Assembly (NCBI RefSeq): GCF_026745355.1
Contig: NC_079210.1
Location: 25,930,529 to 25,994,528, forward strand
DNA from: Beta vulgaris subsp. vulgaris
Lineage: Eukaryota > Streptophyta > Magnoliopsida > Caryophyllales > Amaranthaceae
Direction: 5' to 3'
DNA: 64,000 nt
Notes under the pieces: generated by a model
Databases searched by the model: none
What the model was told of the DNA's origin: nothing
Seen by the model: the letters and a program-made list of their open reading frames with translations, nothing else
Made by a program: the position numbers and the translations under genes
Part shown: positions 46,564-57,899 of the stretch, in pieces
How positions within the stretch are numbered: position 1 is the stretch's first letter
Layout: each line of letters opens with the position of its first letter

Positions 46564-46826
46564 CTCCATCCGTTTCATTTTAATCTATATACATACACTT
46601 TTTACGCATGCCAATGCAAAATTTTGAGGACATATATCTTTAGTTTTGTATTTGTAAAAATCATAAAAAGTACATATTAATAAAATACATGTTATGATGA
46701 ATCTAACAAGATCCCACATGACTATATTTTCATCTGCGTATAAATCACAAATGATGGTCAAAGTGAAATTTGTGAATTAATAGTGTAAAATATCAAAGTG
46801 TAACAATTAAAGTGAAACGGAGGGAG
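46564..46826. mobile_element. Stowaway-type MITE
   Basis: Left end CTCCATCCGTTTCATTTTAA, right end TTAAAGTGAAACGGAGGGAG, TA on both sides (46562-46563, 46827-46828). 263 bp without coding sequence. Different internal sequence from its neighbours at 45161 and 46913. Confidence 0.88.
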
Positions 46827-46901
46827 TATGAGAACGTGACAATATACTCCACTCATATACCTTTCGTTTATCAAGTAACGCTCCACCTCCAATCAAATCT
46901 A

Positions 46902-47290
46902 TCTCTATTATACTCCCTCCGTCCCAAAATATAGTTCCCATTTTTTTATTTTGGGAGTCAAATTTTAAAAATTTTGACCAAATATTTTTACTAATGTATA
47001 CAAAAAACCATATTCATGAGGGGTCTTGTTAGATTCGTCTCAATGTGTAAATTCGTAATATCAACTTTTTATATTTTTTACTAATAAGAAATAGAAGATA
47101 TCGTAGGTCAAAGGTATGTCTTGGAGACTGTGCAAAATGAAATGAGAACTATATTTTGTATTTACACCACATGATATTTAATTAGAACTAATGATGATTG
47201 TAAATTACATCCTTCAGAATTACATCTAGATGAAATTTAGTAATAATCGCCAAAATAATACACGCACACATCGCGTGCAAAGAAAGCTAG
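46902..47290 (+). mobile_element. Helitron with a Stowaway MITE at its 5' tip
   Basis: The head TCTCTATTATA starts after A at 46901; the tail is CTAG (47287-47290) before T, with the hairpin CACGC...GCGTG just inside (47261-47277). Directly after the 11-base head a MITE begins. The heads at 7304 and 7888 continue TATATAAGGGAAG instead, so the MITE disrupts the normal terminus. 389 bp, no coding sequence. Confidence 0.62.
46913..47156. mobile_element. Stowaway-type MITE, ATAGTTCCCATTTTT family, copy 2, right end lost
   Basis: It begins CTCCCTCCGTCCCAAAATAT and matches the MITE at 45161-45426 closely over nearly its whole length, down to GAGAACTATATTTTG. The last ~13 bases (the GGAACGGAGGGAG terminus) and right TA are missing; unrelated sequence follows. 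It is nested in the Helitron 46902-47290. Confidence 0.85.
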
Positions 47291-48419
47291 TACAAATATA
47301 TTAAAAGACGTGCGAAAGAAAACTCTCCTCACATTTCTAATGCAAATGTTTTATGTCTACGTGTACTCCTTGCTTCTTTTTTTAAAATGTGTTAGTGCAA
47401 GGTATCGAACACGTGATCTTTGAAATGAAAAGTACGAGCTTAACCATCAATACACTATGACTTTATTGTCTAATGTTTCAAATAAAATAGGATGGAGTCT
47501 TGTAATAATTATAATTAACTAAAAAGACTTAAACAAGTATATACATCTCCAACACTCTTATTACGTAACTTACAAGAGAATATTTATATCATATTCTCTT
47601 ACCACAATTCCTTTTAAGGTATTGTTTTCAAACTCAAACCTTTCAAATTTTTTTTACTTACCACGTCGTAACATGAATTTTTCAATTTCTTATTGGATAA
47701 AAAATACAAAAAGTAGCAAACTAAATTATGAAATTTAAAAATAATAACATATTTGTTTATTGTAACTGATCCAAGGCATCCCCGAAAAAAAAAATAGTTA
47801 TTAATAAAAAGGAAGTGAGTGTAACAAAATTTGCAGAATGATTTACAAAACTTTGAATGATCGACATCCAACAGATTAATTATAAGTTTGGTTCCCTACA
47901 TAATGTATTATGTAAATCTTGTTAAATAACATTATCTTTCTGTCCTACTCTCAAATTTTTAGTGCCTAACCTACAAATATTAGACAAAAAAAAACCATAA
48001 GAGTTGAGGTTTCGTCAGATTCCATTTTTGTCAGTACTAGTGATTTAGGCGGCCGCGTATGCTTAGGAGTAGCTAAATTAGCACCAATAATGTCAGTCGA
48101 ATGACCTATACTTTATTGTTATTATAAGACTTTCGATCAGTTGTCACATGAAGTACATTTTTTTTTCTTCTGGTGACCCTTTTTTCATATAGTACTTCAT
48201 ATATTGCAACTTTTAGTTTCAGCCAAGAAGATTTCATTTCCCCCCCATAGTTTTCACGTCATATGACCATATGTCCACATGTTATTCTATCTTGCAAGTG
48301 AACCTTCTTTAGACTACCAAGGAAGCAATTGGCAAATTATTATATTTAGAAAAAACTTAATCCCTCCCTATGTACTACAAAAAGTTTCACTAATTAGCAT
48401 TTCAGAACGAGATGTACAA
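47291..48419. other. intergenic, nothing recognised
   Basis: AT-rich DNA between a Helitron tail and the CACTA element. The small minus ORF 47614-47871 has no known motif. Confidence 0.5.
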
Positions 48420-49923
48420 CACTAGTAGAAAAACGACGATTTGCGTCCCCTGATGTGCGTCGCACTGAAACGGAAATGATGCAAAAACCCTATTTGCGTC
48501 GCACATGAAGAAGAGTGTGACGCACATCATGTGTAAACGAGCACCAGGATAAGCTATCTGCGTCGCATCGACCAAAGGTGCGTTGCAAAAGCCCAATGTG
48601 CGTCGAACCACAAGGCGCATACGACGCAAGTCGTATTTTCTTTTAAAAAAGAAAATTGTACTATCTGCGTCGCATGGTAATGTAGCGCGTTGCAAAAGCC
48701 CAATTTGCGTCGGCCCTCATAACCGTCCGACGCAGATTCGCGGCTCAAATATTTAACCTAAAAACTCAACCCTTATACCCGGCCGCTTCTCACTCTCACT
48801 CTCAAATCTCCTCCCTCACTCCCTCTCCTTCCCTCACTCTATTTTGTTCGTTCCTTAACCTAAAATCTCCAGCCGTCACTCATCTCCTCTCTCTCTCCTT
48901 CTCCCTCTCTCGCTCCATTTCGTTCGTTCTCACATCGACAATTCCACAGTTCATCATTTCAATTTCGTCTGCATCCGTCAATTTATCATTCGAAGGTAAC
49001 TTGTTCTTCGCAGAGCAACATTTGAAGAGCAACGAACTTCGTGAATTTATTGAACTGCATCCGTGAACAAGGAGCGATTTTGTTCTTCGCACTCCAAGAA
49101 TAAGGTAACTTATTTTTTTTTTCTTTTTCTTGTTTTTCGCCTGTCTTAATTTTTCGTAATTTGTCATTTTTTCAGGTCTTGTTTGAAGACCTCGTTTTTT
49201 CATTTTCGTGAATTTTTCGTTTTTTGCTGCATCTTCGTTTTCATTTCTCCAGATGTGTTCGAAGTATAACAACGAGAAAGAAGGTCAACATGTGAAGGAA
49301 GCTCCAACATTTTTGTACTATATTAGTTATTGATAGATTTGTTTTTATGAATTATTGTAATATATATGTTCTAAAATTCCAAGCATTTTCGTTTTTATTT
49401 TTCCAGATCTGTTCGAATTTTTGAACGGTATTGTTATTAGTTTTATTTGATTTTCAATCCTCTATCTCTACACATTCATTCTCATTTTTTAATTGAAGTT
49501 TCTGTTTGGTTGTGGTGATTTTGAAGTTTTTGTTTGGTTGTGGTGATTTTGAAGTTTCTGTTTGGTTGTGGTGCAGTACTAAAGCATTCATGCTTTGGTA
49601 CTATTTTTTTTCTTTTTCACATACGGTCATTTGCGTCGCACATGGCACAAGGTGCGACGCAGATGCTTGATTTGCGTTGCACCCTGTGCTATGTGCGACA
49701 CAAATCCCCCTTCTATTCGTGCTGTAGTTTGTGGAGCTGGGGGAGTAATTTGCGTCGCACCGTATACGACGTGCGAAGCAAATAGCTCAAAGATCTGCAT
49801 CGTTTCCGTATACGACGCAAATCAATTATAGGTCATTTGCGTCGAGACCTGTGCCGTCAGACCCAAGTCCGACGCAAATAGGGGGTCCCAGGTCCGATGC
49901 AAATTGACCTTTTTCGACTAGTG
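48420..49923. mobile_element. non-autonomous CACTA (En/Spm-type) transposon
   Basis: The ends are CACTAGTAGAAAAACGACG and, inverted, CACTAGTCGAAAAAGGTCA. The 3-bp target duplication CAA flanks both sides (48417-48419, 49924-49926). About 320 bp at the left and 300 bp at the right carry some ten copies each of TTTGCGTCGCAC-like motifs in both orientations, the subterminal repeat array that CACTA transposase binds. No transposase is present. The 0.85-kb core (48740-49600) has a TATTTAA box, a long CT-rich stretch and possible GT donors, and looks like a plant 5' leader. Confidence 0.92.
48745..49300 (+). other. leader-like cargo inside the CACTA element
   Basis: TATTTAACC at about 48750 is followed by about 150 bases of CTCTCACTCTCCC-type pyrimidine tract, then ATTCGAAGGTAACTT and AATAAGGTAACTT, both shaped like splice donors. 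No ORF of note exists on the plus strand; a 130-codon minus ORF (49272-48880) is the antisense of the pyrimidine tract. Either a captured host leader or the remnant of the element's own transposase promoter and first exon. Confidence 0.4.
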
Positions 49924-52089
49924 CAAACAAGCCCCACATAAGTACAAATATGATATTTGAACTATTCAATTTTTACACTAAGACACATGACTTACATCTC
50001 TATATTATAATATTTTCATGGTAAAATATTACATGATCATTTGGGTGATTTATATACAGTATGCAAAGATAAATCATTCATGTATATAAGCTAGTAATCT
50101 ACAATACTGTACAATAGTTTTAACACCCTCGTAATTTTGGCGAGGCAATTATCCACACAGCTTGAGATAGGTAGATATCTTAGAGGGCATCCAAGCTTAA
50201 TCCTCTAAACTTGCATAAGAAAGAATTCCAAAGCGATATTAGTACTAAAATATTTGAGCTAGGATGTTTAATATAACATGAACAGTATAATAATAATTTA
50301 ATCTTTTAAAAAGCATACTTCTTGTTAAGGAGGGAGTAGTGAATAAAAGAGTAGTGAATAAAAGTATAAACTTTAAGCCCAGCTAAATCACGTCCTAGTC
50401 ACATCCTACTTCCTGCACTCAAAGGTAAATAGTAAATACTCTCTTGCTTTCGAATCCTAAATCAATGCTACAATCTTAAAAATTGACTTTTAGATTTCAG
50501 AGTTTGAGTCAATAATAGTAGCACTTACATCCCACCTGGAAGGATTACATCCTTTAGAATTCAGGTACTCGTCCGAATCACGATGAACACTTTTAAGCTA
50601 GAGCAATATCAGTCATCCTTTAGGTAAAACAAAACCTTCAACAAAAAAGGGATAAAAATTAGCTCGACTGTGTTTGGTTTCATCTGATGTATATCTAATA
50701 TATTTGAAACGTAAATAGCATAGAGATCGCAAAAACAATTAAGTCCGAAAATCAAATTGTAAAATACAATAAGATTCTGCATTAAGATATGAGAAGTATC
50801 ACATAGACATAGAGGAAATTTTAGGGTTTAACCCCACCTCCTTGGTTTTGATGAAAAGTAAAGTGAGTAAATTAAAGTGAAATTAAGGGAATAACAGGTA
50901 AATATACATGACTTGAATTTAGATAGATAGAAGTTTTCATGTCCTAATTGAATTCTTGATACTAAATAGTCTCACTTCAACGTACAAAAGTCCTATCTCT
51001 CCATTCAAACAATTATACGAGAACTTGGTACAGAAAAAAAAAAGAACCTCTACTTACAAGTTCTTTATTGAACGTCACAAGTCAAAATGAAATTATAGAA
51101 CTAACATATATACAAGACCTAGAGTAATGATAAAACGATATTAGATATGGGCAACTTTGTCCATATCAACAATATAAAATTGAAAAGTTAATCTTGTAAA
51201 AAGCTAAAAGTACAAAAATAATGTATTATATTTAGAAAACATATTATATTCAACTTTTTGAGTTTGAGAAAGGGAATAAAAGGGGAATAGAAGGGAATGG
51301 GGAAAAAGTGACTTCCTTTCTCTTTCCTCCACTACAAAAAACCAGGAGAAGAGAAATTGATCACATTAGGACAATAACTTGTTGCAAATTATGGGGAGAA
51401 ATAAAAACGAAAACAAGGGGGAAACTAAGTGTTGTTGAATTGTGGAAAAAAAGCCTCGCCATTGTTGTTGTTTTGCTGTGTATTGCGGAACTTTGGACAA
51501 GACAATTTGGCTTTCATAGAGGTGGAGATCTACGGTGAGAAGAATCAAAAATCAGATAATTAAGAGATGAACAATGTTGTCACTGGATTTATTGACAAAT
51601 GAAATGAAGTGTTTAGAATTCATGAACACAAACAATAAGAGAATAAGATTAGAAGTCGATAAGGACATTCGTGAATTTTTTTCCTTTGTTTGGGCCAGAT
51701 TTTGTTACCCGGACCACTATCTCCGCGTTGTGGTTGCATTTTACTCGAATTGACCCACTCTTTCAGCATACATTGCCCTTTGGAGGTTTAATTAGGAGTT
51801 CTTGAAACAAATAATGAAGATGAAGAAACCGACATAAAAAGTTATTGAAAAACGATTGATCTGGTTTGCGCATGAAAAATAAAATAGTGGAATATAATAC
51901 AAAAATCAAAAATTTCAAAACACAATATGATTTCAACTAGACAACATATCAGCATAATATGGAAAAAGATAAGCCCGCAGCAAGGAGGCCCATATGGAGT
52001 TTAATGGTTTCACACTAAACCCAAATTTAAAAAATGGGAACACAATATATTATGCTACATAACACAATATCATGGACCACTAACACTCT
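49924..52089. other. intergenic, weak LTR-like traits only
   Basis: Near 50122 TAACACCCTCGTAATTTTGG recalls the TGTAACACCC start of the gypsy LTRs in this window. Without a matching right end or internal domains I do not call an element. ORFs at 51308-51538 lack recognisable domains. Confidence 0.4.
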
Positions 52090-52114
52090 AAGGATGCATT
52101 CTCTTCACCTGAAA

Positions 52115-53330
52115 AACCTTAAACTGGACTGAACTTATCTAAACTGAACTTATTAGACCGAATTGGACCTGATTTAACTTATTGGACCTAATTAAACCTG
52201 ACTAGAACTTATTGTACCTGATTCGATCTTATTGGATCTTATTGGACCTGAATGAAACTTATTAGACCTTATTGGAGCTAATTAAAACTTTTTTGACCTT
52301 TTTGACATAAAAATTGATGAGTAATAGCATAAATATTACCCCTAACATAAATACTATCCCTAAAACTTTATTATGGGATATCAATTATTAAAATTTATCC
52401 TTCGAAAAGATAGTAATTACTTCCTCCGTTCTTTTTCTATTACAACAATGAGATTTTTACACTATTCACTCACCACCCTTTTACTATCTCTTGTGATTTT
52501 TAGGTAAGGAAAAATATAGTCATGTAGGATCTTGTTAGATTCGTCTCGATTTATACTTTTAAAATATCAAATTTGTATAATTTTTACTAAAAAGTAATTA
52601 AAGATACTAATAGTTAAAGTTATGCATTGGCAAGCGTGAAAACTCTATTGTTGCAATAGAAAAAGAACGAATGTTGTATTAATTATCTCTTATGATTAAC
52701 ATTTTAAAAAAAAATCTATTATTTATATGCTTGCCTATACACAACTTTCACTACTAATATATCTAATAGTATTGTGTTGATTTCATAAAGCATTAGTAGG
52801 AAATCAATTAATAACATTTACATCTTTCTTTGCTATTAGTAACAAAAACATCTTATCTCTAGTTATTTAAAGACGAATTGCAAAATATTATAATTATGAT
52901 GATTATTATTGTTAACCTTATTTCACCATGATTATAATATTTTTTAATAATAACATAATCAGCTAATAGTAATATGAATAATAAAATAATAGATAATATT
53001 ATAAATATAATACTATATACTCATAATGCTACTTTAATTAAATTTGTTATTAATAACATAATCATCTAATAGTCATATGAATAATAAAATAATAGAAAAT
53101 AATATAAATATAATACTATATAATCATAGTGGTACTTTCATTAAAAGTTAAATTTAAATTTATTGATCATTGACTATTTGGACCTTATTGGAACTTATTG
53201 GAACTTATTGGACCTGATCAAAATTGATTAGAACTTATTGCACCTGATTGGAACTTATTGGACCTGATTGGAACTTATTGACTTGATTGGACCTACTTGA
53301 AACTTATCTGAACTTATTACAACCAAATAT
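52115..53330. repeat. two blocks of degenerate ~10-bp minisatellite flanking AT-rich DNA
   Basis: GAACTTATTGGACCTGATTG-like units repeat through 52120-52300 and again in the same orientation at 53165-53320. Between them are a MITE (52420-52676) and an imperfect 103-bp tandem duplication starting at 52949 and 53052 (AATAACATAATC...TATGAATAATAAAATAATAG). No coding sequence. Confidence 0.75.
52420..52676. mobile_element. Stowaway-type MITE, right tip decayed
   Basis: Left end CTTCCTCCGTTCTTTTTCTA, with TTACAACAAT further in; right end ATTGTTGCAATAGAAAAAG then a decayed AACGAATGTTG. TA precedes (52418-52419) and follows (52677-52678). Confidence 0.78.
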
Positions 53331-53339
53331 ATGTTACAT

Positions 53340-55300
53340 AACACATTTTTTTGCAATTTTTGGCACTAGATAAAACCAAATAATGAGACGAAACCAAATT
53401 TACCTTAAAACCCTAGACGATCGTTCCATTTGGCACAACAATACAACCAAATAACGAGACGAAACCCTACTCCGTAATTCAATCCTTCAGATATTACTTA
53501 TGTTTTTACAATTATCTCAACATATTTATGATATGCTTACTATAAAGCACTATTTGTTTCCAATATAACATGATAGTAACATGTTGCATTTTTGTTGTGT
53601 TGACATTTTTAAAATTTTTGTTAGTTAAACGATGAATTTCAACAGATCAAAAGTACTATGTTACACAACACAAACATTAGTGCCAATTTATTTCAACCAC
53701 AATAACACCAACAAATATTTAAAATATTGTGGGTTAATGCACTAATGAATATTGGTGAAAATTGCTTGTAGTGTGAAACACAATCCCAATAAGTGGGAAT
53801 ACTACAATATAATAAGTTTTGAAACATAATTCTTTTATAACAACACACAAGATGGTTACTTTCAATCATAATTTTTGTATAGCAACACATAAATATTTAA
53901 TGACACTTAATTAATTGGTGAAATACAATCTCAATTAGTAGAACACAATATGGTTACTTTGAAACATAATTCTTTTGTAATAACATAAATATGATTACTT
54001 TCAAAAATAATTCCCTTGTAACAAAACATAAATATTTAATGACTAAAATGTATAATTGTAGGTATTTCTTAATAATGTATTGATTATTAAAGTCCTTAGG
54101 ATCATAAATTGATTATAAAAACCATAAATTGACATAAATAGGAATACAATTTATTTTAACCACACTAACAACAACAAATAATTAATATTGAGTGGGTAAA
54201 TAATATATGGCCCAATTTAGAGAATTTAAATTTGATTGTAGTGGGAAACACAATCCAGATTATTAGGAACACAATATGGTTACTTTAAAACATAATTTTT
54301 GTGTAAGAGAACATAATATGGTTACTTTAAAACATAATTTTTGTGTAAGAGAACCTAATCCAGATTATTAGGAACACAATACCACTAATTATAAACCCAA
54401 TATTCTCTTATGGGAACACAATACATCTTCACATGCTATATGATGTCATTCCCTAAACTATTAATAATTACATCATACTTGTACAAGGAGGACTTCTTGG
54501 GGGGGGGGGGATACACTTCACTATTTGTATTATTGAATAACATAGACTTCATTAGGAAGAACAATCAAATCACGACACGAATCAGTAGTCGGTGGCTCGT
54601 TTGATCATTTAGGCCTCGTTTATGTTTGTCAATAATGTTGCCCTATTTGTAGAAACTTAACCTTATAAAGGAATAACACGAATTACCTACCCTAAACTAA
54701 AAAAAGACGTTTCGTTGATCGGTACGTTCGATCGTGCATCCCTTTATTATGTTTTACATTAATGTCACATATATTTGTAGAAACCCCAAACATAATAAGG
54801 ATGAACAACAATATAACAAAACCACGACATAAATCACTAGCCGGTACTTTGTTTTAACATAATGTCAAAATATTTGTAGAAATCCTAACATTATTGGCAT
54901 ACCAAACCCATTCAAGAGCACAATTATAGTAATACAAAACATATGGTTAAGATGGGACCCACCACAATACTAGTAATTATAAACACAATATTCTCTTATA
55001 GGAACACAATACATCAATTATATAGTTTACACCATTCACTTCCTCCGCCTAAGAAGAAGAGAAGAAATTTAAGTTACATTCTAACACCAATGCAAGGTGT
55101 GATATGTTCATAAGCATGGTCAAAAAATAGCTATACCTTGGTTTTATTCTTCCTTTTACATTCCTACATGACTTTCGAGCTCTTCATGGTCCTATTAAAA
55201 CAACAATACCCCAAATTCCGGCCGAGAACAACCCTATGGGCAATCCAATATTTGATAGTCAATTATATGTGCTGATTTTCCAATATTACATAAAGTATAC
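53340..55300. repeat. degenerate repeat region, motif AACACAATATGGTTACTTT
   Basis: The motif AACACAATATGGTTACTTTAAAACATAATTTTTGTGTAA and variants recur from 53820 to 54420. A 42-bp tandem pair is at about 54273-54356, bracketed by two copies of AATCCAGATTATTAGGAACA (about 54252 and 54357). A run of 10 G is at about 54500. No gene was recognised. Confidence 0.65.
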
Positions 55301-55315
55301 TAACTATGTAATCTT

Positions 55316-55530
55316 TCATTCAAAATTATATGCCACCAAATAAAAGTGTGAGTTTCGCAAGATGGAAGTGGCTTTTTTGGGACATATAATTTCAGCACAA
55401 GCAATGATAATTTCAGCACAAGCAATGATAATTTCAGCACAAGCAATGATAATTTCAGCAAAAGTGTCAGTAGCAATGGATCAAAATAAGATCCAAGTAA
55501 TGATTGATTGCCCAATACCCAACTATTAAC
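55316..55530 (+). pseudogene. gypsy pol fragment (RT-RNase H junction) with in-frame 7-codon expansion
   Basis: The plus-strand frame reads KLYATK-stop-KCEFRKMEVAFLGHIISA, the conserved gypsy RT tail (usually KCEFW...FLGH.IS..G). Then IISAQAM is repeated in frame by a 21-bp unit (55386-55462, 3.7 copies), followed by a degraded VMIDCPIP. Only this short block survives, with one internal stop. Confidence 0.68.
55386..55462 (+). repeat. 21-bp tandem repeat, 3.7 copies
   Basis: Unit ATAATTTCAGCACAAGCAATG; the first three copies are identical, and the partial fourth changes to CAGCAAAAG. Length divisible by three keeps the reading frame of the surrounding pol remnant. Confidence 0.95.
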
Positions 55531-55932
55531 ATATTAACAATCATTAACTATCAAAATTTCACAAAGTACTGAGTAAAAATTAAAAAATTAGGTTTCACTC
55601 AAGTTGATAAACCAGCACATGGTTGGGTTGATTAGCAGATAAATTGAAAAAAATCCCTTAAAATTGAAGATAACCCATATTAGTATGAATCACTACAACT
55701 AATAATCACACAATTTCATTCGAGTTCATCAAAATTGAAGTGCTAAAGACATAAAAGAACATCAACTTTTAACTATACTACAATTTATAGAATATGGGTA
55801 TTATATATATTACCAAAATAAACTCTTCAAATAACAAATAACAAATAACACCACCACATTTAGCACGAAACTTTTGGCTTCCTCTCTCATCTTATTTCAA
55901 CATTATACAACCACGATTTTTTTTTTAATTTA

Positions 55933-56150
55933 ACCCACTCAATTTCTTGAGATTTAACAAAACCCACTCAATTTCTTAAAATTTAACAAAACCCACTCAA
56001 TTTCAATGAAATTTAACAAAACGCCAGTTATTATACACAAAATTAAGACATGTTTAGGAAATTAAAACATGCAATTTCATGAATTAAACCCACAAAATTT
56101 AACAAAACCCACAAAATTTCATGAATTAAACCCACACAATTTTGAAGAAA
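55933..56150. repeat. ~30-bp tandem repeat, ACCCACTCAATTTC unit
   Basis: ACCCACTCAATTTCTTGAGA and variants repeat about three times, then a degenerate AACCCACAAAATTT form continues to about 56150. No coding function seen. Confidence 0.75.
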
Positions 56151-56446
56151 TTAAACATACTTTCAATTCACCAAACACACGGTGAGTTCGTGACTCTTTC
56201 TGGCGAATTTTCCGGCAACCACCGTCAACTTACAGTTCCTTGGAGAAGTGGGTTAAACTTCAAAAGTTAAACTAAGCCAACAGAAAAGTGAAAGTTTCTC
56301 GAGTTGTTGCGTTCTCAATTTTATAAACATCCCAAGGTATCATACTTTTACCACATTAGCACGGAAGGAAACTCCTTATTACACGAAATTCAATGTTTGT
56401 GTATTGCCAAATATGCAATCATGTATTGCATGAAGGTAACAACATA

Positions 56447-57475
56447 CTTCATCTGTATCAAATTAAATGCAACAATTTCTAAAAATGGCTGTTTAAATGT
56501 AACAATTTCCTTCTTTTCATTTTTGGTATGCTTTTTACCCCTTAAATTACCAAAATGTCCTTATTAAAAAACTAAAACACATATTATATTACCCAAATCA
56601 AATTAATTACAAACATAATCACAATTAATCAACCTAAATATAACCCATCCCTCCTTCAATACCACCTTCACTCCACCACCCACCACCATTTATCTCTCCT
56701 CTCCCATCTCCATCCTCCTGCTGTCTCTCTCCTTCATCTTCCATCACCATTGGTCTCTCCACCACCACCACCACCACAACCACCACCATCATCACAAAAT
56801 TTAATTTGTCGGCATCCCCCACCAGCATCATCATCACCTTCGATCTCCTCCACCCACCACCACTATCATCACCTTCTATCTTCGATCTCCTCCATCACCA
56901 GCCGAAATCCAACACCAGCAGCCGAAATCCACTGAAAACCTCCACCACAAGTCAAAATCCACCGAAAACTTCCTTTCCTGTCGTTCTCTCACCTCCATCT
57001 TCCTTCGTTCTCTCTCCTGTCGAAATTCACCACTAGATCTCTCACCTCCAGCCGAAATCCACCACCAAATCTCATTCTCTCTCTTCGATTTGTTTATCTC
57101 ACCTTCAAGTTCTTGTGGAGGTGGAACGGGTTTTGATGGTGGGTGGTGGTGGGGAGCAATAGGACGGTGGTTTTTGGTTAATTTGGGTTTTGAATTTAGA
57201 GGCCAGCAGGGAGGTGGTTTTTGATTGATTTTGGATTCGAATTTCGGTGGTTTTTGGGTTTTAACGATGGTTGTTGGTGGTTGTGGTGGCATTTCGGTGG
57301 TGTTGGTGGTGGTGGTGGTGGCATTTCGGTGGTGGCGACAGTATGTGGTGGTGGTACTTGGTGGTGGTTAATTACACTAAACACTTGCCCTTACCTTTGT
57401 TAATCTCACATTAAGAAATTTTGCTTAGGAGTCCGAGTCGAGGGAATTGTTGCGTTTAATTTGATACGGAGGAAG
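56447..57475. mobile_element. large Stowaway-like element (1.03 kb) with CCA/GGT-rich arms
   Basis: The left end CTTCATCTGTATCAAATTAA, with ATGCAACAATTT inside, mirrors the right end TTAATTTGATACGGAGGAAG, with AATTGTTGCG inside. TA flanks both sides (56445-56446, 57476-57477). The left interior is CCACCACC-rich, the right interior GGTGGTGG-rich on the same strand. ORFs there (proline-rich on one strand, glycine-rich on the other) are by-products of the repeats. Unusually long for the type. Confidence 0.78.
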
Positions 57476-57560
57476 TATTATACATCAAAATCGCTGCAAA
57501 AAAGCGGATGTATATAATGCTCGAAATCAAAGTTGTTGTCAAGAGGCTCCATAAAGATAT

Positions 57561-57660
57561 GAAAATATCTACTCCGCTTAAACTAGATAAAACAAATACC
57601 TACTTACATTGAAAATATCTACTCCGCTTAAACTAGATAAAATAAATACCTACTTACCTA
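57561..57660 (+). repeat. 50-bp tandem duplication
   Basis: GAAAATATCTACTCCGCTTA and the following 30 bases occur twice in a row with two or three differences. It lies just outside the left TIR of the Mutator-like element. Confidence 0.95.
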
Positions 57661-57667
57661 AATTTTC

Positions 57668-57757
57668 GAGTTAATTACTTTTGGGTACTGAACTTTGGAT
57701 GTAGTTGCAGTTTACTCACCCAAGTTTGAAAAGTTGCAGTTTGCTCACCCAAAGTAC
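57668..57757 (+). repeat. left terminal inverted repeat of the MULE
   Basis: It begins GAGTTAATTACTTTTGGG and ends CACCCAAAGTAC. It matches the inverse of 62751-62842 with a few substitutions and a small indel near the tip. Confidence 0.88.
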
Positions 57758-57892
57758 TTTTCTATTAACATGGCCCACTATCTTCCACTAACTTTATGAT
57801 ATTTAATTAAAATAATGAAACGCACAAGAATCTTGGGAGGTGTAATGAAGGGGGCGACATTTTTGGCGCCCAAAGTACTTTTTTGTTGTACT

Positions 57893-57899
57893 ATATAAG
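57893..57899 (+). promoter_or_regulatory. TATA box of the MULE transposase
   Basis: TATATAA lies 135 bases inside the left TIR. Transcription from about 57925 would pass a possible donor at 58085 (GTATAT) and an acceptor ending at 59089 (TTGTTGCAG), after which transposase homology begins. Confidence 0.5.

Noticed and set aside
48880..49272. 130-codon minus ORF in the CACTA element
   Set aside because: Mainly the antisense of a pyrimidine-rich tract giving runs of K, R and E; no domain.
50122..51720. Possible further gypsy LTR beginning TAACACCC
   Set aside because: Only the start motif is suggestive; no right terminus, target duplication or internal domain was found.
56634..57403. Proline-rich and glycine/valine-rich ORFs on both strands
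   Set aside because: Translations of CCA/GGT simple repeats inside a Stowaway-like element.
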